64,000 bases of DNA, from positions 930,001-994,000 of the forward strand of contig JADJCU010000001.1 of the NCBI GenBank assembly GCA_016703065.1. The letters are read 5' to 3'. Within the stretch, counting starts at the first letter, position 1. Every line of letters starts with the position of its first letter. Below the pieces are notes generated by a model that saw only the letters and a program-made list of their open reading frames with translations, did not search any database and had not been told where the DNA came from. This document shows, in pieces, positions 18,617-28,546 of the stretch. The position numbers and the translations under genes were made by a program. The stretch comes from a bacterium (GTDB lineage Bacteria; Electryoneota; RPQS01).

Positions 18617-19849
18617 TTATTTCAGCAACACAGCTTTCTGTGTCGCGCTGTGGTTCGGTGTTTCGAGTCTCACAAAGTAGGCACCGCTCGACAATCTGTT
18701 TCCATCGAATTGCATCTGATGACTTCCCGCCGCGAGTTTGCCGTCGTACAATGTGTTCGTCATTCTTCCCAGCACATCATAGACCACCAATCTCCCTGTC
18801 ACTTCGCGCGGCAAATCAAATGTGATGTTGGCCGTGTTGTTGAACGGGTTGGGGTAGATGGGGTGGAGGGAGAATTGAGTGGGGAGATTGGTGTGATGTT
18901 CGGGAGTGGTTAGTGCGGCTGAGACGTCGAAGATGGCTACGCTTTCACGATGCGTAAGAAACGCGAAACTCCCGCAGTATGCGACGTCCCATATCTCTAT
19001 TAGTTCATAGTATCCCACTTCTTGCGGAGAGCTTGGCTGAGAAATATCCAGCACACGAAGCCCTACAGAACCATCTGCGATGAACGCTTGATTGCCCTCG
19101 ACCACTACGCTAGTGATGAATTCCATAGTTGATACGTGACCAACTTCTAACGGGTTCGCGACGTCCGTAGCGTCAATTATCCGCAGGCCGCCAGTCAAGT
19201 CAGCAACGAATACGTAGTCACTTTGAACAAACACGTCGTACGCATCACTTGTAGACACGTGGCTTACTTCGGTAGGAAACGCAGGATTTGACACATCGAC
19301 AATTCGCAAACCATGAAAGCTTCCTGCCGCGACAAACGCGTAGTCTCCTCCAATGGCAACTTCTCTTGGCCCAGCCGGCGGCGAATAACGGCCCACTTCT
19401 TCAATTGATTGCAAATCTGAAACGTCTACTATTCGCAGGCTGTCCGTTACAAGGAAGGCATAGTCGCCCGAAACGGATATGCCGCCGAGTTCTCCGTGTT
19501 GCCAGGTAGCGAAGGACCCGATTTCGTGCGGAGATGACGGCGCCGTGATGTCTACGATGCGTAGACCGCTGTCACCGCAAGCTATGTACGCCAATCCATC
19601 ACTCACAGCAACGTCCCATGATATGCCTGGCGTCTGAAGACTTCCAACCACCGTTGGTGACGTTGGCATCGAGTAGTCGACAATGTGCAATGATCCGTCA
19701 ACGCAAGTGATGTAGACATATTCATCGTTGACCGCGAGCGCAACGGGCTCTGCATCAAACTCAATCTCGGCAAGTTTTCGCACATTCAAACTATCTGCGT
19801 AGATGATGCTTGGAAGCATAAAGAAGGCCACGAGTATAAAACGCATCAT
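18617..19849 (-). CDS. LVIVD-repeat beta-propeller protein with type IX sorting domain
   Basis: 410 aa. Signal peptide 1-18 (FILVAFFMLPSIIYA). Six to seven ~43-residue LVIVD-type blades follow, each with a G-L-R-I-(V/I)-D-(I/V)-(S/T) strand and a P-x-E-(V/I)-G strand (SGLRIVDITAPSSPHEIGSF is one). The C-terminal ~80 residues are a type IX sorting domain (YPNPFNNTANITFDLP ... SSGAYFVRLE ... KAVLLK). Expected to be exposed at the cell surface, with no enzymatic motif. The two leading ATG codons are adjacent and either may be used. It has the same orientation as the next propeller gene and a separate terminator. Confidence 0.85.
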   Translation of the reverse strand: MMRFILVAFFMLPSIIYADSLNVRKLAEIEFDAEPVALAVNDEYVYITCVDGSLHIVDYSMPTSPTVVGSLQTPGISWDVAVSDGLAYIACGDSGLRIVDITAPSSPHEIGSFATWQHGELGGISVSGDYAFLVTDSLRIVDVSDLQSIEEVGRYSPPAGPREVAIGGDYAFVAAGSFHGLRIVDVSNPAFPTEVSHVSTSDAYDVFVQSDYVFVADLTGGLRIIDATDVANPLEVGHVSTMEFITSVVVEGNQAFIADGSVGLRVLDISQPSSPQEVGYYELIEIWDVAYCGSFAFLTHRESVAIFDVSAALTTPEHHTNLPTQFSLHPIYPNPFNNTANITFDLPREVTGRLVVYDVLGRMTNTLYDGKLAAGSHQMQFDGNRLSSGAYFVRLETPNHSATQKAVLLK

Positions 19850-19906
19850 GTTTCCCCATGTTTGAATATTGCTGCTAACGTGTTTAGGTCGTAGCGAAGG
19901 CAGCCT

Positions 19907-21109
19907 TTACTCCGCCACCGAGCGCACGTGATACAACCGATTGCTCTGAAGTGGTGAGTTGTCAATAAAGAAAGTGGTATCTGGCGGAAACGGGATTCCG
20001 ACGCACATCCAGTTGTTTGGATTGGCAAATGTCGCGGCGAGGATTTCGTAACGCCGGATCGTAACCGGATTGCCGAAAATGTCCGTTGTGACAGGAAACC
20101 AACTAAGTCGTGAAGATAGAGTCTCTGGAACACACCGAACTGCTAAGCCCAATGGTGCTGATGGCGTGACTTCAACAAAGGCGGATAGGCAGTCGAGAAT
20201 GTCAAACTCAAAGAAGTCACAGAAATAAACAAAATCCCCGTCTGCAACAACTGCACTGGCAATGCCATAGTTGTAGTAATATCCTACCACTTCCGGCGAA
20301 CTCGGCTCGGAGATGTCCATGGCCACAAGCCCGTGGTCTGATACCGCTGCATATAAGATTTCGTCTTGAAGGGAAAAGTCCTCCGGATAATCTAAGGAGT
20401 CAATATCAGCTAATACGACTGGGCTTGTTAGGTTTGAAATGTCCACGATAGAGAGTCCTGCAAGGCCTTTCCCAAGAAACGCTAACTGTCCGGAAACGAT
20501 GAAAGAACTTACTCCTGTCAAGGCGTCATCAACGAAGCCGACTTCGAAAGGCGCGGCGGGATTGCTAACGTCTATGATGCGAAGCCCAGGTTGCCCTACT
20601 GCTACGTAAGCGTAATTGCCTGCCACTGAAATATTTTGGGAAGTTCCTACAATATCATAGTAACCGATTTGTGACGGGGCGAGAGGGTTGCTGACGTCAA
20701 GAACATAAAGCCCGTCATTGGAAGCAGCCACATACGCAATTTGGTCTCGAACAACGACATCATAAACTCTGTGGAGATCGTAAATGGCAACCTGAACCGG
20801 TGCATATGGATCATGAACATCAAAAATCCTCAGCCCGTCAAAGCCTGAGGCAACATAGAGATAGTTTCCCTCAAGTGCCAAATCTTCTGCGCCATATGCA
20901 GGAACATAGGCTATGGTTTGCGGGGAGCAGGGATTCGAAATGTCGATAACGGAGACGGCACCGCCCGGGACCACATAGGCGAACGGACCGCCTAATGCGA
21001 CCGCCTTGGCGTATTCGTCATCCCATGTTCCAACCCGTGTCACATTCAAACTATCCTGTCCCCAAGCCACCCCCGCCAACACAATCAAACCAATGATAAT
21101 GCTACGCAT
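19907..21109 (-). CDS. LVIVD-repeat secreted protein without sorting domain
   Basis: About 400 aa from the ATG at 21109, where a signal peptide begins (MRSIIIGLIVLAGVAWG); an ATG 9 nt upstream is equally possible. The body has LVIVD propeller blades, with strands such as SVIDISNPCSPQTIAYV, GLRIFDVHDPYAPVQVAIYD and GLYVLDVSNPLAPSQIGYY. The last ~90 residues form a fibronectin-III-like domain (LSSRLSWFPVTTD ... RRYEILAA ... NRLYHVRSVAE) in place of a type IX tail. It is divergent from the phage portal gene, with only about 110 bp between the two starts. Confidence 0.8.
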   Translation of the reverse strand: MRSIIIGLIVLAGVAWGQDSLNVTRVGTWDDEYAKAVALGGPFAYVVPGGAVSVIDISNPCSPQTIAYVPAYGAEDLALEGNYLYVASGFDGLRIFDVHDPYAPVQVAIYDLHRVYDVVVRDQIAYVAASNDGLYVLDVSNPLAPSQIGYYDIVGTSQNISVAGNYAYVAVGQPGLRIIDVSNPAAPFEVGFVDDALTGVSSFIVSGQLAFLGKGLAGLSIVDISNLTSPVVLADIDSLDYPEDFSLQDEILYAAVSDHGLVAMDISEPSSPEVVGYYYNYGIASAVVADGDFVYFCDFFEFDILDCLSAFVEVTPSAPLGLAVRCVPETLSSRLSWFPVTTDIFGNPVTIRRYEILAATFANPNNWMCVGIPFPPDTTFFIDNSPLQSNRLYHVRSVAE

Positions 21110-21219
21110 AACGGACATCCCATGATAAATACACGCTATTCTGCAATATAGCACGTGGCCAACATCCAAGTCAATAGAAAAGCTACTATTCCGCAAAATT
21201 CCCCAACCCCAACCTCACC

Positions 21220-22509
21220 ATGTTCTCCTTCCGCAAAAAAATTCCTACCGAACTGCCGGCGCGAATCACGACGGCGCGGGCAACCAATGCTCAACCACTT
21301 AATGTGCACAGCGAACGGCCCGAAACGCCGCGCAGCGTGACCGGAAATCTGTTTACCGCGACGCTCGATGGCAATGAATTCGTCTGGACCGGCACCAACC
21401 GCGCCGAGTTCTATCGCTATTTGCGCGATCATGTGCCGATTATCTCGTCCGCAGTCTGGGCGTGGGTGCATCTGTGCGCCACGCCGCAAAGCTACGCGCT
21501 CTCCGGCAGCGAAGACGAGAAGCGCAAAGCCGACGCGATCCTCGCCGCGCTCGAAAAACGAATGCTCGAAAATCCGCTCGTCCGCCGCGACGGTATCGCG
21601 CATCTGACCGAGCAGTTCTTTCTCGAACTCTTCACCACCGGAAGACTCTGCGGCGAGATCATTCCCTTCCCCGACGGCAAAGGGATTGATTACTTCCACA
21701 CCATCGATGCCGATTTGATTCAGTGGGAGCGCGACGGACGCTGGCGGGCCTACATCGAAGACGAACAGGGCAAAAAGACCTATCTGAATCCGCAGCGCTT
21801 CTTCTATGCGTCGCTCGGCAGTGACATCCACAACCCGCGCGGCATCGAACCACTCGCGTCGATACCCTTCGTCGCGCAGATTCAAGAGGCCATGCTCTCC
21901 GATATGGCCAGAAGCGCACGCATGGCCGGCACGCCGCGCCTGCAAATCAAAGTCAAACCGCCGAAAGCCTTTCAACACGAAACCGACAAGGAGTATCAGG
22001 TGCGCGCGAATCGCTATTTCGACGACACGGTAACGCAATTCAGGTCGCTGGATGCCGACGACAACATCTTCACGTGGGACGATGTGGAGATCACGCTGAT
22101 CGGCGGCGACACGAACCGCAACTTCACCTGGCGGCTGAACCGCGAACAGGTGATCGAAGATGTGATCACGGGCTTGCGTTTGTATCCGTGGGTCGTGGGC
22201 CGTTCGCACGGCACGACCAAGAACTGGGTCGAAGCGCAGTTCAATCTGCTGATGCAGATTGTGGACTCCGTGCAGAATCTCGGCAAGTCGCTGGGGAATT
22301 ACTTGCGCAGCACGGAACTCGCGATGCAGGGAAATCTCTGCAAATGTGAACACGTGTTCGAACCCAATCAGGACCCGTTCCAACTATCGAGAATGCAGGC
22401 GCGCAATATCGAATTCGACACGATTGACAAAAAAGTCAAGCGCGGCTACATCTCGAAAGACGACGGAGCGCGGGAGTTGGGATATGCGAAGGCGTTCGGT
22501 GCGGAATGA
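21220..22509 (+). CDS. Phage portal protein
   Basis: 429 aa, intact. It is a portal-type protein: an N-terminal arm, then the wing region (RAEFYRYLRDHVPIISSAVW; VWAWVHLC), a central beta-rich segment (LCGEIIPFPDGKGIDYFHTI, YIEDEQGKKTYLNPQRFFYA), the stem helix region with PRGIEPLASIPFVAQIQEAM, and a C-terminal crown helix. Portals form the dodecameric vertex through which terminase pumps DNA. It stands alone between blocks of minus-strand secreted-protein genes, 12.3 kb after the terminase gene it would normally follow directly. Its composition and codon use look like the other phage-island genes. No clear Shine-Dalgarno is seen; the leader is a C-rich CCCCAACCCCAACCTCACC before the ATG. Confidence 0.8.
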   Translation: MFSFRKKIPTELPARITTARATNAQPLNVHSERPETPRSVTGNLFTATLDGNEFVWTGTNRAEFYRYLRDHVPIISSAVWAWVHLCATPQSYALSGSEDEKRKADAILAALEKRMLENPLVRRDGIAHLTEQFFLELFTTGRLCGEIIPFPDGKGIDYFHTIDADLIQWERDGRWRAYIEDEQGKKTYLNPQRFFYASLGSDIHNPRGIEPLASIPFVAQIQEAMLSDMARSARMAGTPRLQIKVKPPKAFQHETDKEYQVRANRYFDDTVTQFRSLDADDNIFTWDDVEITLIGGDTNRNFTWRLNREQVIEDVITGLRLYPWVVGRSHGTTKNWVEAQFNLLMQIVDSVQNLGKSLGNYLRSTELAMQGNLCKCEHVFEPNQDPFQLSRMQARNIEFDTIDKKVKRGYISKDDGARELGYAKAFGAE

Positions 22510-22525
22510 CGTCACCCAATCGCGT

Positions 22526-22656
22526 CGTCATCCTGAAGCCGCCGCGGCTGAAGGCTTGCCCTCGAACGCAGTGAAGGGATCTCTCTGAAAAACGTTACGC
22601 ACATCACGCAATCATAGAGGGATTCTTCATGCCGCCAAGCCTACATTCAGAATGAC
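22526..22656. repeat. Composite inverted repeat, family B copy 2
   Basis: GAACGCAGTGAAGGGATCTC near 22553 and CCAAGCCTACATTCAGAATGA near 22635 match the arms of the element at 1476-1590 with few changes. This copy lacks the nested C-run/G-run hairpin. It follows the portal gene directly. Confidence 0.6.
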
Positions 22657-22681
22657 GACTGAATTAAAATTGTAGATAAAA

Positions 22682-22710
22682 AAAGGGCGCCACTCGCGCG
22701 ACGCCCTGAG
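22682..22710 (-). terminator. Hairpin terminator
   Basis: The stem AGGGCG (22684-22689) / CGCCCT (22702-22707) is followed by a T-rich stretch on the minus strand. It lies 22 nt past the seven-repeat gene. Confidence 0.6.
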
Positions 22711-22729
22711 AAAAAGAAACCTCGTACAA

Positions 22730-25654
22730 CTATTCCGCCTTGACGACGTAGAAGTTCGTGATGTCTTGTGTGAGTAGAATGCCCGTGTCTGTGTAGGTTG
22801 AATCCGGTGTCGTGCCGATTAGGTTCGCGGGTTCAATCGGGACATCCAAAGTCGTTGAACGATAGACTTTGTAAGTCGGCGTATCGCAATCTACATGCGG
22901 CCAGAGCAAAACGATGTCATTCCCGGAAGCGGCAATCACCAGCGAATCCGGCGCAGGACAGGACAGGCTTGTGAGGGTAAAAGTGTAAGGGCCAGATTCA
23001 GCGATGGTAAAACCATCCACAACGAAATAATAGGTGCTGTCCGGTTCGGTCAAAAAGCTGAACGATGCACCGTCCAAGCCGCCGCAAACACAGATAGGCG
23101 AAGCTACAGTTGCACAGTTTGTGCGGAGTTGAAGGCAGGCGGACCAGAAGTCGTCTCCGGGGGTGGTCACAGACGCCTGCAACAGCACTGCGCTCGTGGC
23201 AGTGAATCTATACAGCATATCCGGTGCTGATCCAAGATAACAGTCACCATTGAACTGACTGGCAAAAGCTTCGGTGTTATTGACATCCGTGAAAGGCAGG
23301 GATGGAATCACCGCGCCGGGGCAAGTGTCGCTTACAGCCGTCGCTTCCTGCAGAGTGATGGTGTAGTCGCCATAGTTAGAGGTGGTGAAGTAGCCATCCA
23401 CGAAAAAGTAATAGGTGTTGTTCGGCGCCGCCCAGAAGGCAAACGACGCGCTGTCTGTGACAAAACCGTTGTCGCAGTACGGGGACGCGCCGCTCACACA
23501 GTCGTTCACGCGAAGAGCCAAAGAATTCGACCACCAGGAACCCAGACTGACTTGTACAATCAAGCTCTCGGAAGGAGAATATTGGTAAACTACATCGTTC
23601 GCGGAATATGAGTTGCAAAGGGAGGATTGATTGGATGCAAATACGGTTGATCCGTTGTCCGTGTAAGGCACGGATGGAATCAGCGTTCCGGGGCAAAGGT
23701 CGTTTTGGACAGGGGGATGTTCCTGCAGCGTGAAGGTGTAGGGGCAAGTAAAGTCGTTGGTGGATGTTCCACCAACGATGAAATAAAATGTACTATCCGG
23801 TTCGGCCCAGAAGACAATCCTCGAACTATCCCCGTGAAATCCGTTATCGCAGAGCAGGGACGATTCGGTTTCACAGTTGTTCTTGCGAATTTTTAGAGCG
23901 TCCGCCCAAATGGCGTTTACGGTTGCGACGAGCAGCATCGAGTCCGGGGATGTGAATTCGTAAACGACATCCGGCTCCGTTCCCGAAAAACAGCCCCCAG
24001 AGTAGTCATGGTTTGCATATTCAGTTGATCCGCTATCCGCGAAGGGCAACGATGGAATCAACGTTCCGGGGCAGACATCAAAGCTGAAGTCCTCAAGGGC
24101 GAACGAAAAGTAACCGGAAGAAAACGTGTCGGCTTCTCCATCAATTATAAAGTAATACGTACTATCCGGTTCGGTCCAGAAATCAAACCCCCAACTGTCC
24201 ACACCTCCGTCTCTACAATCGCAGAGAAGCGACGTTCCGGTTTCGCAGTTGTTTTTGCGAACTTGCAGGCAGTTGTAAAAGTACGCGGTCAGCGACGCCC
24301 GTACATACATTGAGTCCTCGCTCGTGGGCGTAAATCTAAATACTACATCCGGCGCTGAGTGGGAATAGCAGCTGCCACCGTATTGATGATATGCAGCCGA
24401 GGTTGATCCGGAACTCGCGAAAGGCAAGGATGAAATCTCGGTGCCAGGGCAAATATCGCTTGGGCCGGACGCTTCCTGAAGAGTGAAAGTGTAGGAACCA
24501 CTTGAAAAGTATTGGTATACTCCATCCAAGATCAAATAGTAAGTGCTGTCCGGTTCGCCCCAGAAATATAGGTGCGAGCCAGTCACGTTTAATAGACATC
24601 GGCAGTCCAATGACGCACCAGTTTCACAATTGTTCGTGCGAACCTGCATACATTCCGGCCAGTCCGAATTTAAAGAAGCCACTAAGATCGTTCCGCTCGT
24701 GGGAGTAAAGCTATAGACCACATCCGGCGCGGTTTGGGTATAACAACTGCCAGTGTATTGATGGGTAGCATTTAGGGTTGATCCGCTGTCCGTGTAAGGC
24801 AAGGCCTGTATCAGGGTGCCCGGGCAAAAATCGTTAAGGACAGGGGAAATTTCCTGCAACGTGAATGTGTAATTGCCCCACGCGAATAGGCCGGCGCCAT
24901 CCACAATGAAGTAATAGGTGCTGTCCGGTTCGGTCCAGAATGCGAACCACGAACTGTCCAGGAAAAATTCATCATAATAGCAGAGAAACGCCGCTCCGGT
25001 TTCACAGTTGTTCTTGCGAACTTGCAGAGCACTTTGCCATGAAGCGTGCACTGCGGCCCTGACAAGAACAGAATCCGTGGCAGTGTATCTAAATACTACA
25101 TCCCGCGATGAAAAAATATCGCAGCTGCTACTGTATTGCTGCGTCGCGTATTCTGTGGTGCCGGTGTGCAAGAAAGGCAATGCCGGAATGTCAGTTCCGG
25201 GACAGAAATCACTGACTAGCGAGACATTGAACTGATACAACGGCGCAATCGCCCACTCCGGGATGGATTTCCCGATCTCGATATAGATGGTTTGCCCGGC
25301 GAGCATGTATAGCTCGCGGAGCGGGTAGCCGTCCGTGCAACCGCTGTTGATGATCACCGCGCTCCCGCTGCAACAGAGGCCATTTCCCCATATGCTCATC
25401 TGTTGATCACAACAGCTATTCGAGCCGCACATGTCAAAGTGGAAAATGCCGGTTTGTGGTGCCGTGAAGACATAAAACAGGTCATTGACCGGTTCACCCG
25501 GGCAGTTGGGATTAACTCCCGATTCGAGTTGTCCTCCGTCGCTGTAGGGCAACGCGCCCACGACAGTGGCCTGTGCGCATGTGCTTCCGCCAATGGCATA
25601 GCCAAACTGAGGAATCAAGAAGATTCCCAACAACAGAATGGTTAAGAGTCGCAT
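22730..25654 (-). CDS. Secreted seven-repeat protein (PPC-like domains)
   Basis: About 974 aa from the ATG at 25654, which begins the signal peptide (MRLLTILLLGIFLIPQFGYA). Seven ~125-residue repeats follow; each opens with D-x-CPGT-x-I-x-(S/A)-LP(F/Y)-x-x-(S/T)GST, then APDVVYxFTP, an LQVRxNNCETG loop, and W-(T/A)-EPDSTYYFIVDG near its end. The C-terminus is a ~90-residue fibronectin-III-like domain (CPAPDSLVIAASG ... TYKVYRSTT ... NFYVVKAE). There is no sorting tail and no catalytic motif. The high regularity of the repeats suggests a stalk-like surface or binding protein. Confidence 0.8.
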   Translation of the reverse strand: MRLLTILLLGIFLIPQFGYAIGGSTCAQATVVGALPYSDGGQLESGVNPNCPGEPVNDLFYVFTAPQTGIFHFDMCGSNSCCDQQMSIWGNGLCCSGSAVIINSGCTDGYPLRELYMLAGQTIYIEIGKSIPEWAIAPLYQFNVSLVSDFCPGTDIPALPFLHTGTTEYATQQYSSSCDIFSSRDVVFRYTATDSVLVRAAVHASWQSALQVRKNNCETGAAFLCYYDEFFLDSSWFAFWTEPDSTYYFIVDGAGLFAWGNYTFTLQEISPVLNDFCPGTLIQALPYTDSGSTLNATHQYTGSCYTQTAPDVVYSFTPTSGTILVASLNSDWPECMQVRTNNCETGASLDCRCLLNVTGSHLYFWGEPDSTYYLILDGVYQYFSSGSYTFTLQEASGPSDICPGTEISSLPFASSGSTSAAYHQYGGSCYSHSAPDVVFRFTPTSEDSMYVRASLTAYFYNCLQVRKNNCETGTSLLCDCRDGGVDSWGFDFWTEPDSTYYFIIDGEADTFSSGYFSFALEDFSFDVCPGTLIPSLPFADSGSTEYANHDYSGGCFSGTEPDVVYEFTSPDSMLLVATVNAIWADALKIRKNNCETESSLLCDNGFHGDSSRIVFWAEPDSTFYFIVGGTSTNDFTCPYTFTLQEHPPVQNDLCPGTLIPSVPYTDNGSTVFASNQSSLCNSYSANDVVYQYSPSESLIVQVSLGSWWSNSLALRVNDCVSGASPYCDNGFVTDSASFAFWAAPNNTYYFFVDGYFTTSNYGDYTITLQEATAVSDTCPGAVIPSLPFTDVNNTEAFASQFNGDCYLGSAPDMLYRFTATSAVLLQASVTTPGDDFWSACLQLRTNCATVASPICVCGGLDGASFSFLTEPDSTYYFVVDGFTIAESGPYTFTLTSLSCPAPDSLVIAASGNDIVLLWPHVDCDTPTYKVYRSTTLDVPIEPANLIGTTPDSTYTDTGILLTQDITNFYVVKAE

Positions 25655-25811
25655 GGGGGCACGATCCTTTCGTCTACCGAATCCTCCGAACACATCACAA
25701 AATCACTCAGAATTCAATATAGTTTACAATTCTCGTGCCGTCAAGAGGTATGTTGCAGTTTTGAAACTTTTTCACAAGCTGGGTTTCCACGCGACCTTAA
25801 CTACAATAAAA

Positions 25812-25839
25812 ACAGGGCACCACGATTGTGATGCCCTGT
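25812..25839 (-). terminator. Hairpin terminator
   Basis: The stem ACAGGGCA / TGCCCTGT (25812-25819 / 25832-25839) has an inner CAC...GTG pairing and a T-rich minus-strand tail from the AATAAAAA to its left. It serves the protease gene to the right. Confidence 0.7.
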
Positions 25840-25879
25840 GTATCCAAACGCGGGCGGCACGCCTGCCGCCCCTACATAG

Positions 25880-28352
25880 CTACTTCATCAACAGCAGCTT
25901 TTTCGTATCGGAGAATCCGTTGGTTTCGAGGCGATAGATGTAGACACCGCTGGCGAGTGCGTTCGCATCGAAGTTGACCGCATAGCGGCCCGCTTCGTGG
26001 TGGCCCGTTGCAAGCGTCGCGACTTCGCGGCCCAAAACATCGAACACCTTCAGACTCACGTCACCCGCGGTGATCAAGTCGTAGCCAATCGTCGTGCTCG
26101 GATTGAACGGGTTCGGGTAGTTCTGATGCAACTCGTACGTTTCGGGCATGAAGTCCTTGTTCGGATCGGCCATTTCGATCGCGATCACGCCGTGATCGTC
26201 ATTCGGGCCGTTGGGATTCGGACAGGCTGTGCCGGTGACGTTCAGCGTATACGCGCCACGCCGCGTCGAGTAGCCGTGCACCATCAGCCAGTAGGTCTGA
26301 TTCGCGTTGGCCGTGAAGGTGATCTGGCTTGACGTGCCGCAGAAGTCGTCGTTGCAGGCCACCAGCGTCGTGCCGGGGCAAGCGCCGCTCGTGCGAATGC
26401 CGAGACCGGTGTCATAGCCCGATCCGCACAGCGAGACCGTTACCACACGGCAGGTCGAAAGCGTGAGCGCGTAGACGTGTTCGCGTGAACTTGCGCCGAC
26501 GCAATCCGCGTAGTTGTTTACGGCATTGGTCGTGTTGCCGGTCGTGGTGTACGGCACCGCGCTGATCGCGACGCCCGGACAGACATCCGGATTTCCGCCG
26601 CCGCCACCGCACGCGACGCCCGTGACGTTCATCGTGAAGTTGCCGCTGTTGGTCGAATAGCCGTGCACGCGAATCCAATAGGTCGTGCCTGCATTCGCCG
26701 TGAATGAAACTACAGATGACGTTGAGCCGCTGCCGCACGCGGTCGCGTCGTCGTTGCACGCGACCTGCGTTGTGCCGGGACAGCTGCCGCCGCTATAAAC
26801 ACCAAGTCCCGTGTCATAGGACGACCCGCACAGCGAGACGGTGACCGTCTGGCATGACGCGAGTGTCAGGCTGTAGATGACTTCCTTCGATGTCGCGCCG
26901 ACGCAGTTCGCGTAGTTGTTCGTCGCGTTCGTGGTGGAACCGGACGTCGAATACGGCAGCGCGGTGATCGCTGTGCCGGGGCATGCGTCGTTGGCCGGAG
27001 GTGTTCCGCCGCCGCCGCCTGTGCCGTTCAGTCCATCGAGTGTGTTTGGCGCCGTGCCGTTCGGATCGAGCCAATTGGAGAGCCGCGTCGAGCTCGTGCC
27101 GCCGCCGGCCCACGAGGTGGCGAGTTTTCCGAAGTAGTCGTTGACATTATTCGAACAGCTCGCGTCGCCGCCGTGAAGCTGGCCCGTAATACGCGAATTC
27201 TGATCAAACAGCGGCGAACCCGACGAGCCGGGTTCGGTCGTGCCGTCTTCCCACGCGCCGATGTTCCAGTGATTGTCGCCCGTTGAATACCAGCCGCTTG
27301 ATGTCGGCGGGTTGTTGTCGAACGAGATCTTCTTGATGTCGCCGCTCGGATGGTGAATGCAGATCGAACTTGTCGACGGCGAATTCACGCGATTCCAGCC
27401 GTTGTAATACGGGTTGTAGGTCGACGGCGGTGTGCTCGAAAGCTGCAAGAGCGCGAAGTCCGAGGTGCTCCAGCTCGCGCGCAGCGTGGCGTTGGCGACC
27501 GTCTGATTGGTCTGGCCGTCCACATTCGCGCAGCTCGCGCTCTCGTAGTTGAACATGAACACCCAGCTTGTTTCGCCGCCCAGACAGTGGTAAGCCGTGA
27601 GGAAATACGGCGTCTGATTCTGCGCGGTGTTGTTAATCAGCGAACCCGTGCAAATGCGCGAGCCGCCGGACAAAATCATGGCCACGCCGCGCTTCTCGTC
27701 CTGCCAGTTCGCGCCTTCGGGACAATTGATATTGTTGTTGCACGTGCCCGAAGAGCCAAACGCATCGAGTGCGCGATCCCGCGGACGGCTGAACACGTCG
27801 CGGTAGCCGTGATTGACCGTCATGATCGAAAGCACGCTCTGATCCGCGACCGCCGCCGGTTCGAGATACTCGAGCGTGATCGCCGCACCCTTGACGGGCT
27901 GCGTGATGTTCCTGCCATCTTCCCAGTTGTTGGAAACTCGTGAAGGCGCCGATCAGCTGCGAACGGTCGTCGTTGTAGATAAAGAGCTGGCCGCCTTTGG
28001 GAATGAACCACTGATCATAGACCAGACCGATGGTGTTAGCGTTCTCCGAAGCGATGCGCAAACGCCAGAGGCGGTCACCGGTGGGCAGCGCCTCCCACAG
28101 ACCGCTGTTCTGGAGGTTCAAGTTCACCGGCAATTCGGCCGCAAAGCGCAGCGGCACATCCTTGCCTTCGGCTTCGTCAGCCGCCATCAGTGCTGTGTGA
28201 TCCTGCCGCTCCATCGTTACCGTCGGTACCGCCGACGCGACGGACCACTCCTCACTCGGCGGTGTGCCGCCTGCCGAGATCTGTGCATACCCCATTTGAC
28301 TTGCGGCCAGACAACAGACCGCCACCAAGACCCACCGATACAGCTTGTGCAT
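25880..28352 (-). CDS. Secreted Lys-C/trypsin-like protease with PPC-like repeats and type IX sorting domain (one apparent frameshift)
   Basis: Reconstructed as about 823 aa. Signal peptide MHKLYRWVLVAVCCLAASQM from the ATG at 28352, then a ~190-residue propeptide-like domain (NSGLWEALPTGDRLWRLRI; QLFIYNDDRSQ). The protease domain has the chymotrypsin-fold triad: His in FLTAYHCLGG, Asp in STSDFALLQL, Ser in TEPGSSGSPLFDQ. Two PPC-like repeats follow (SSYDTGLGVYSGGSCPGTTQ, then CNDD), and a type IX sorting domain (NYPNPFNPSTTIGYDL ... KKLLLMK). The frame breaks at 27933-27934; removing one base gives TSFNNWEDGRNITQPVKG, which matches the intact paralog ending at 36013. Likely a surface-anchored endopeptidase for external protein. 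Confidence 0.82.
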
Positions 28353-28497
28353 TCCGTGCTCCCTAAGCTTTGTGTTTTTCGCGCTCCGTCTTCCCGGCGG
28401 AGGGTTAGTAGCATAATTGAATTGCCCCGAATTGTCAAGACCGTCACGCCCTGTCCAGAAAATAAACACCCGTGCGGGGCGGAATGTCGCCAAAACG

Positions 28498-28527
28498 CAA
28501 CGGGCGACTCGCCCGAGTCGCCCGTTG
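28498..28527 (-). terminator. Hairpin terminator of the PDZ-hydrolase gene
   Basis: The perfect 13-bp stem CAACGGGCGACTC (28498-28510) / GAGTCGCCCGTTG (28515-28527) with loop GCCC starts 20 nt past the stop of the gene to its right. Confidence 0.7.
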
Positions 28528-28546
28528 CTCAAGCACGCTGCGGCTG

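Noticed and set aside
8947..21109. The minus-strand block as phage tail fibres or phage cargo
   Set aside because: The proteins have Sec signal peptides, disulphide-rich repeats and in part type IX sorting domains, which fit envelope proteins of the host rather than virion proteins made in the cytoplasm.
21136..22383. A 415-aa minus-strand frame opposite the portal gene
   Set aside because: The portal protein on the + strand carries recognisable sequence; the reverse frame is arginine- and histidine-rich and unlike any protein.
13191..27835. Treating the split secreted-protein frames (around 13.2 kb and 27.9 kb) as separate genes
   Set aside because: Each second half lacks a signal peptide and begins mid-domain, and one added or removed base restores continuity with sister genes.
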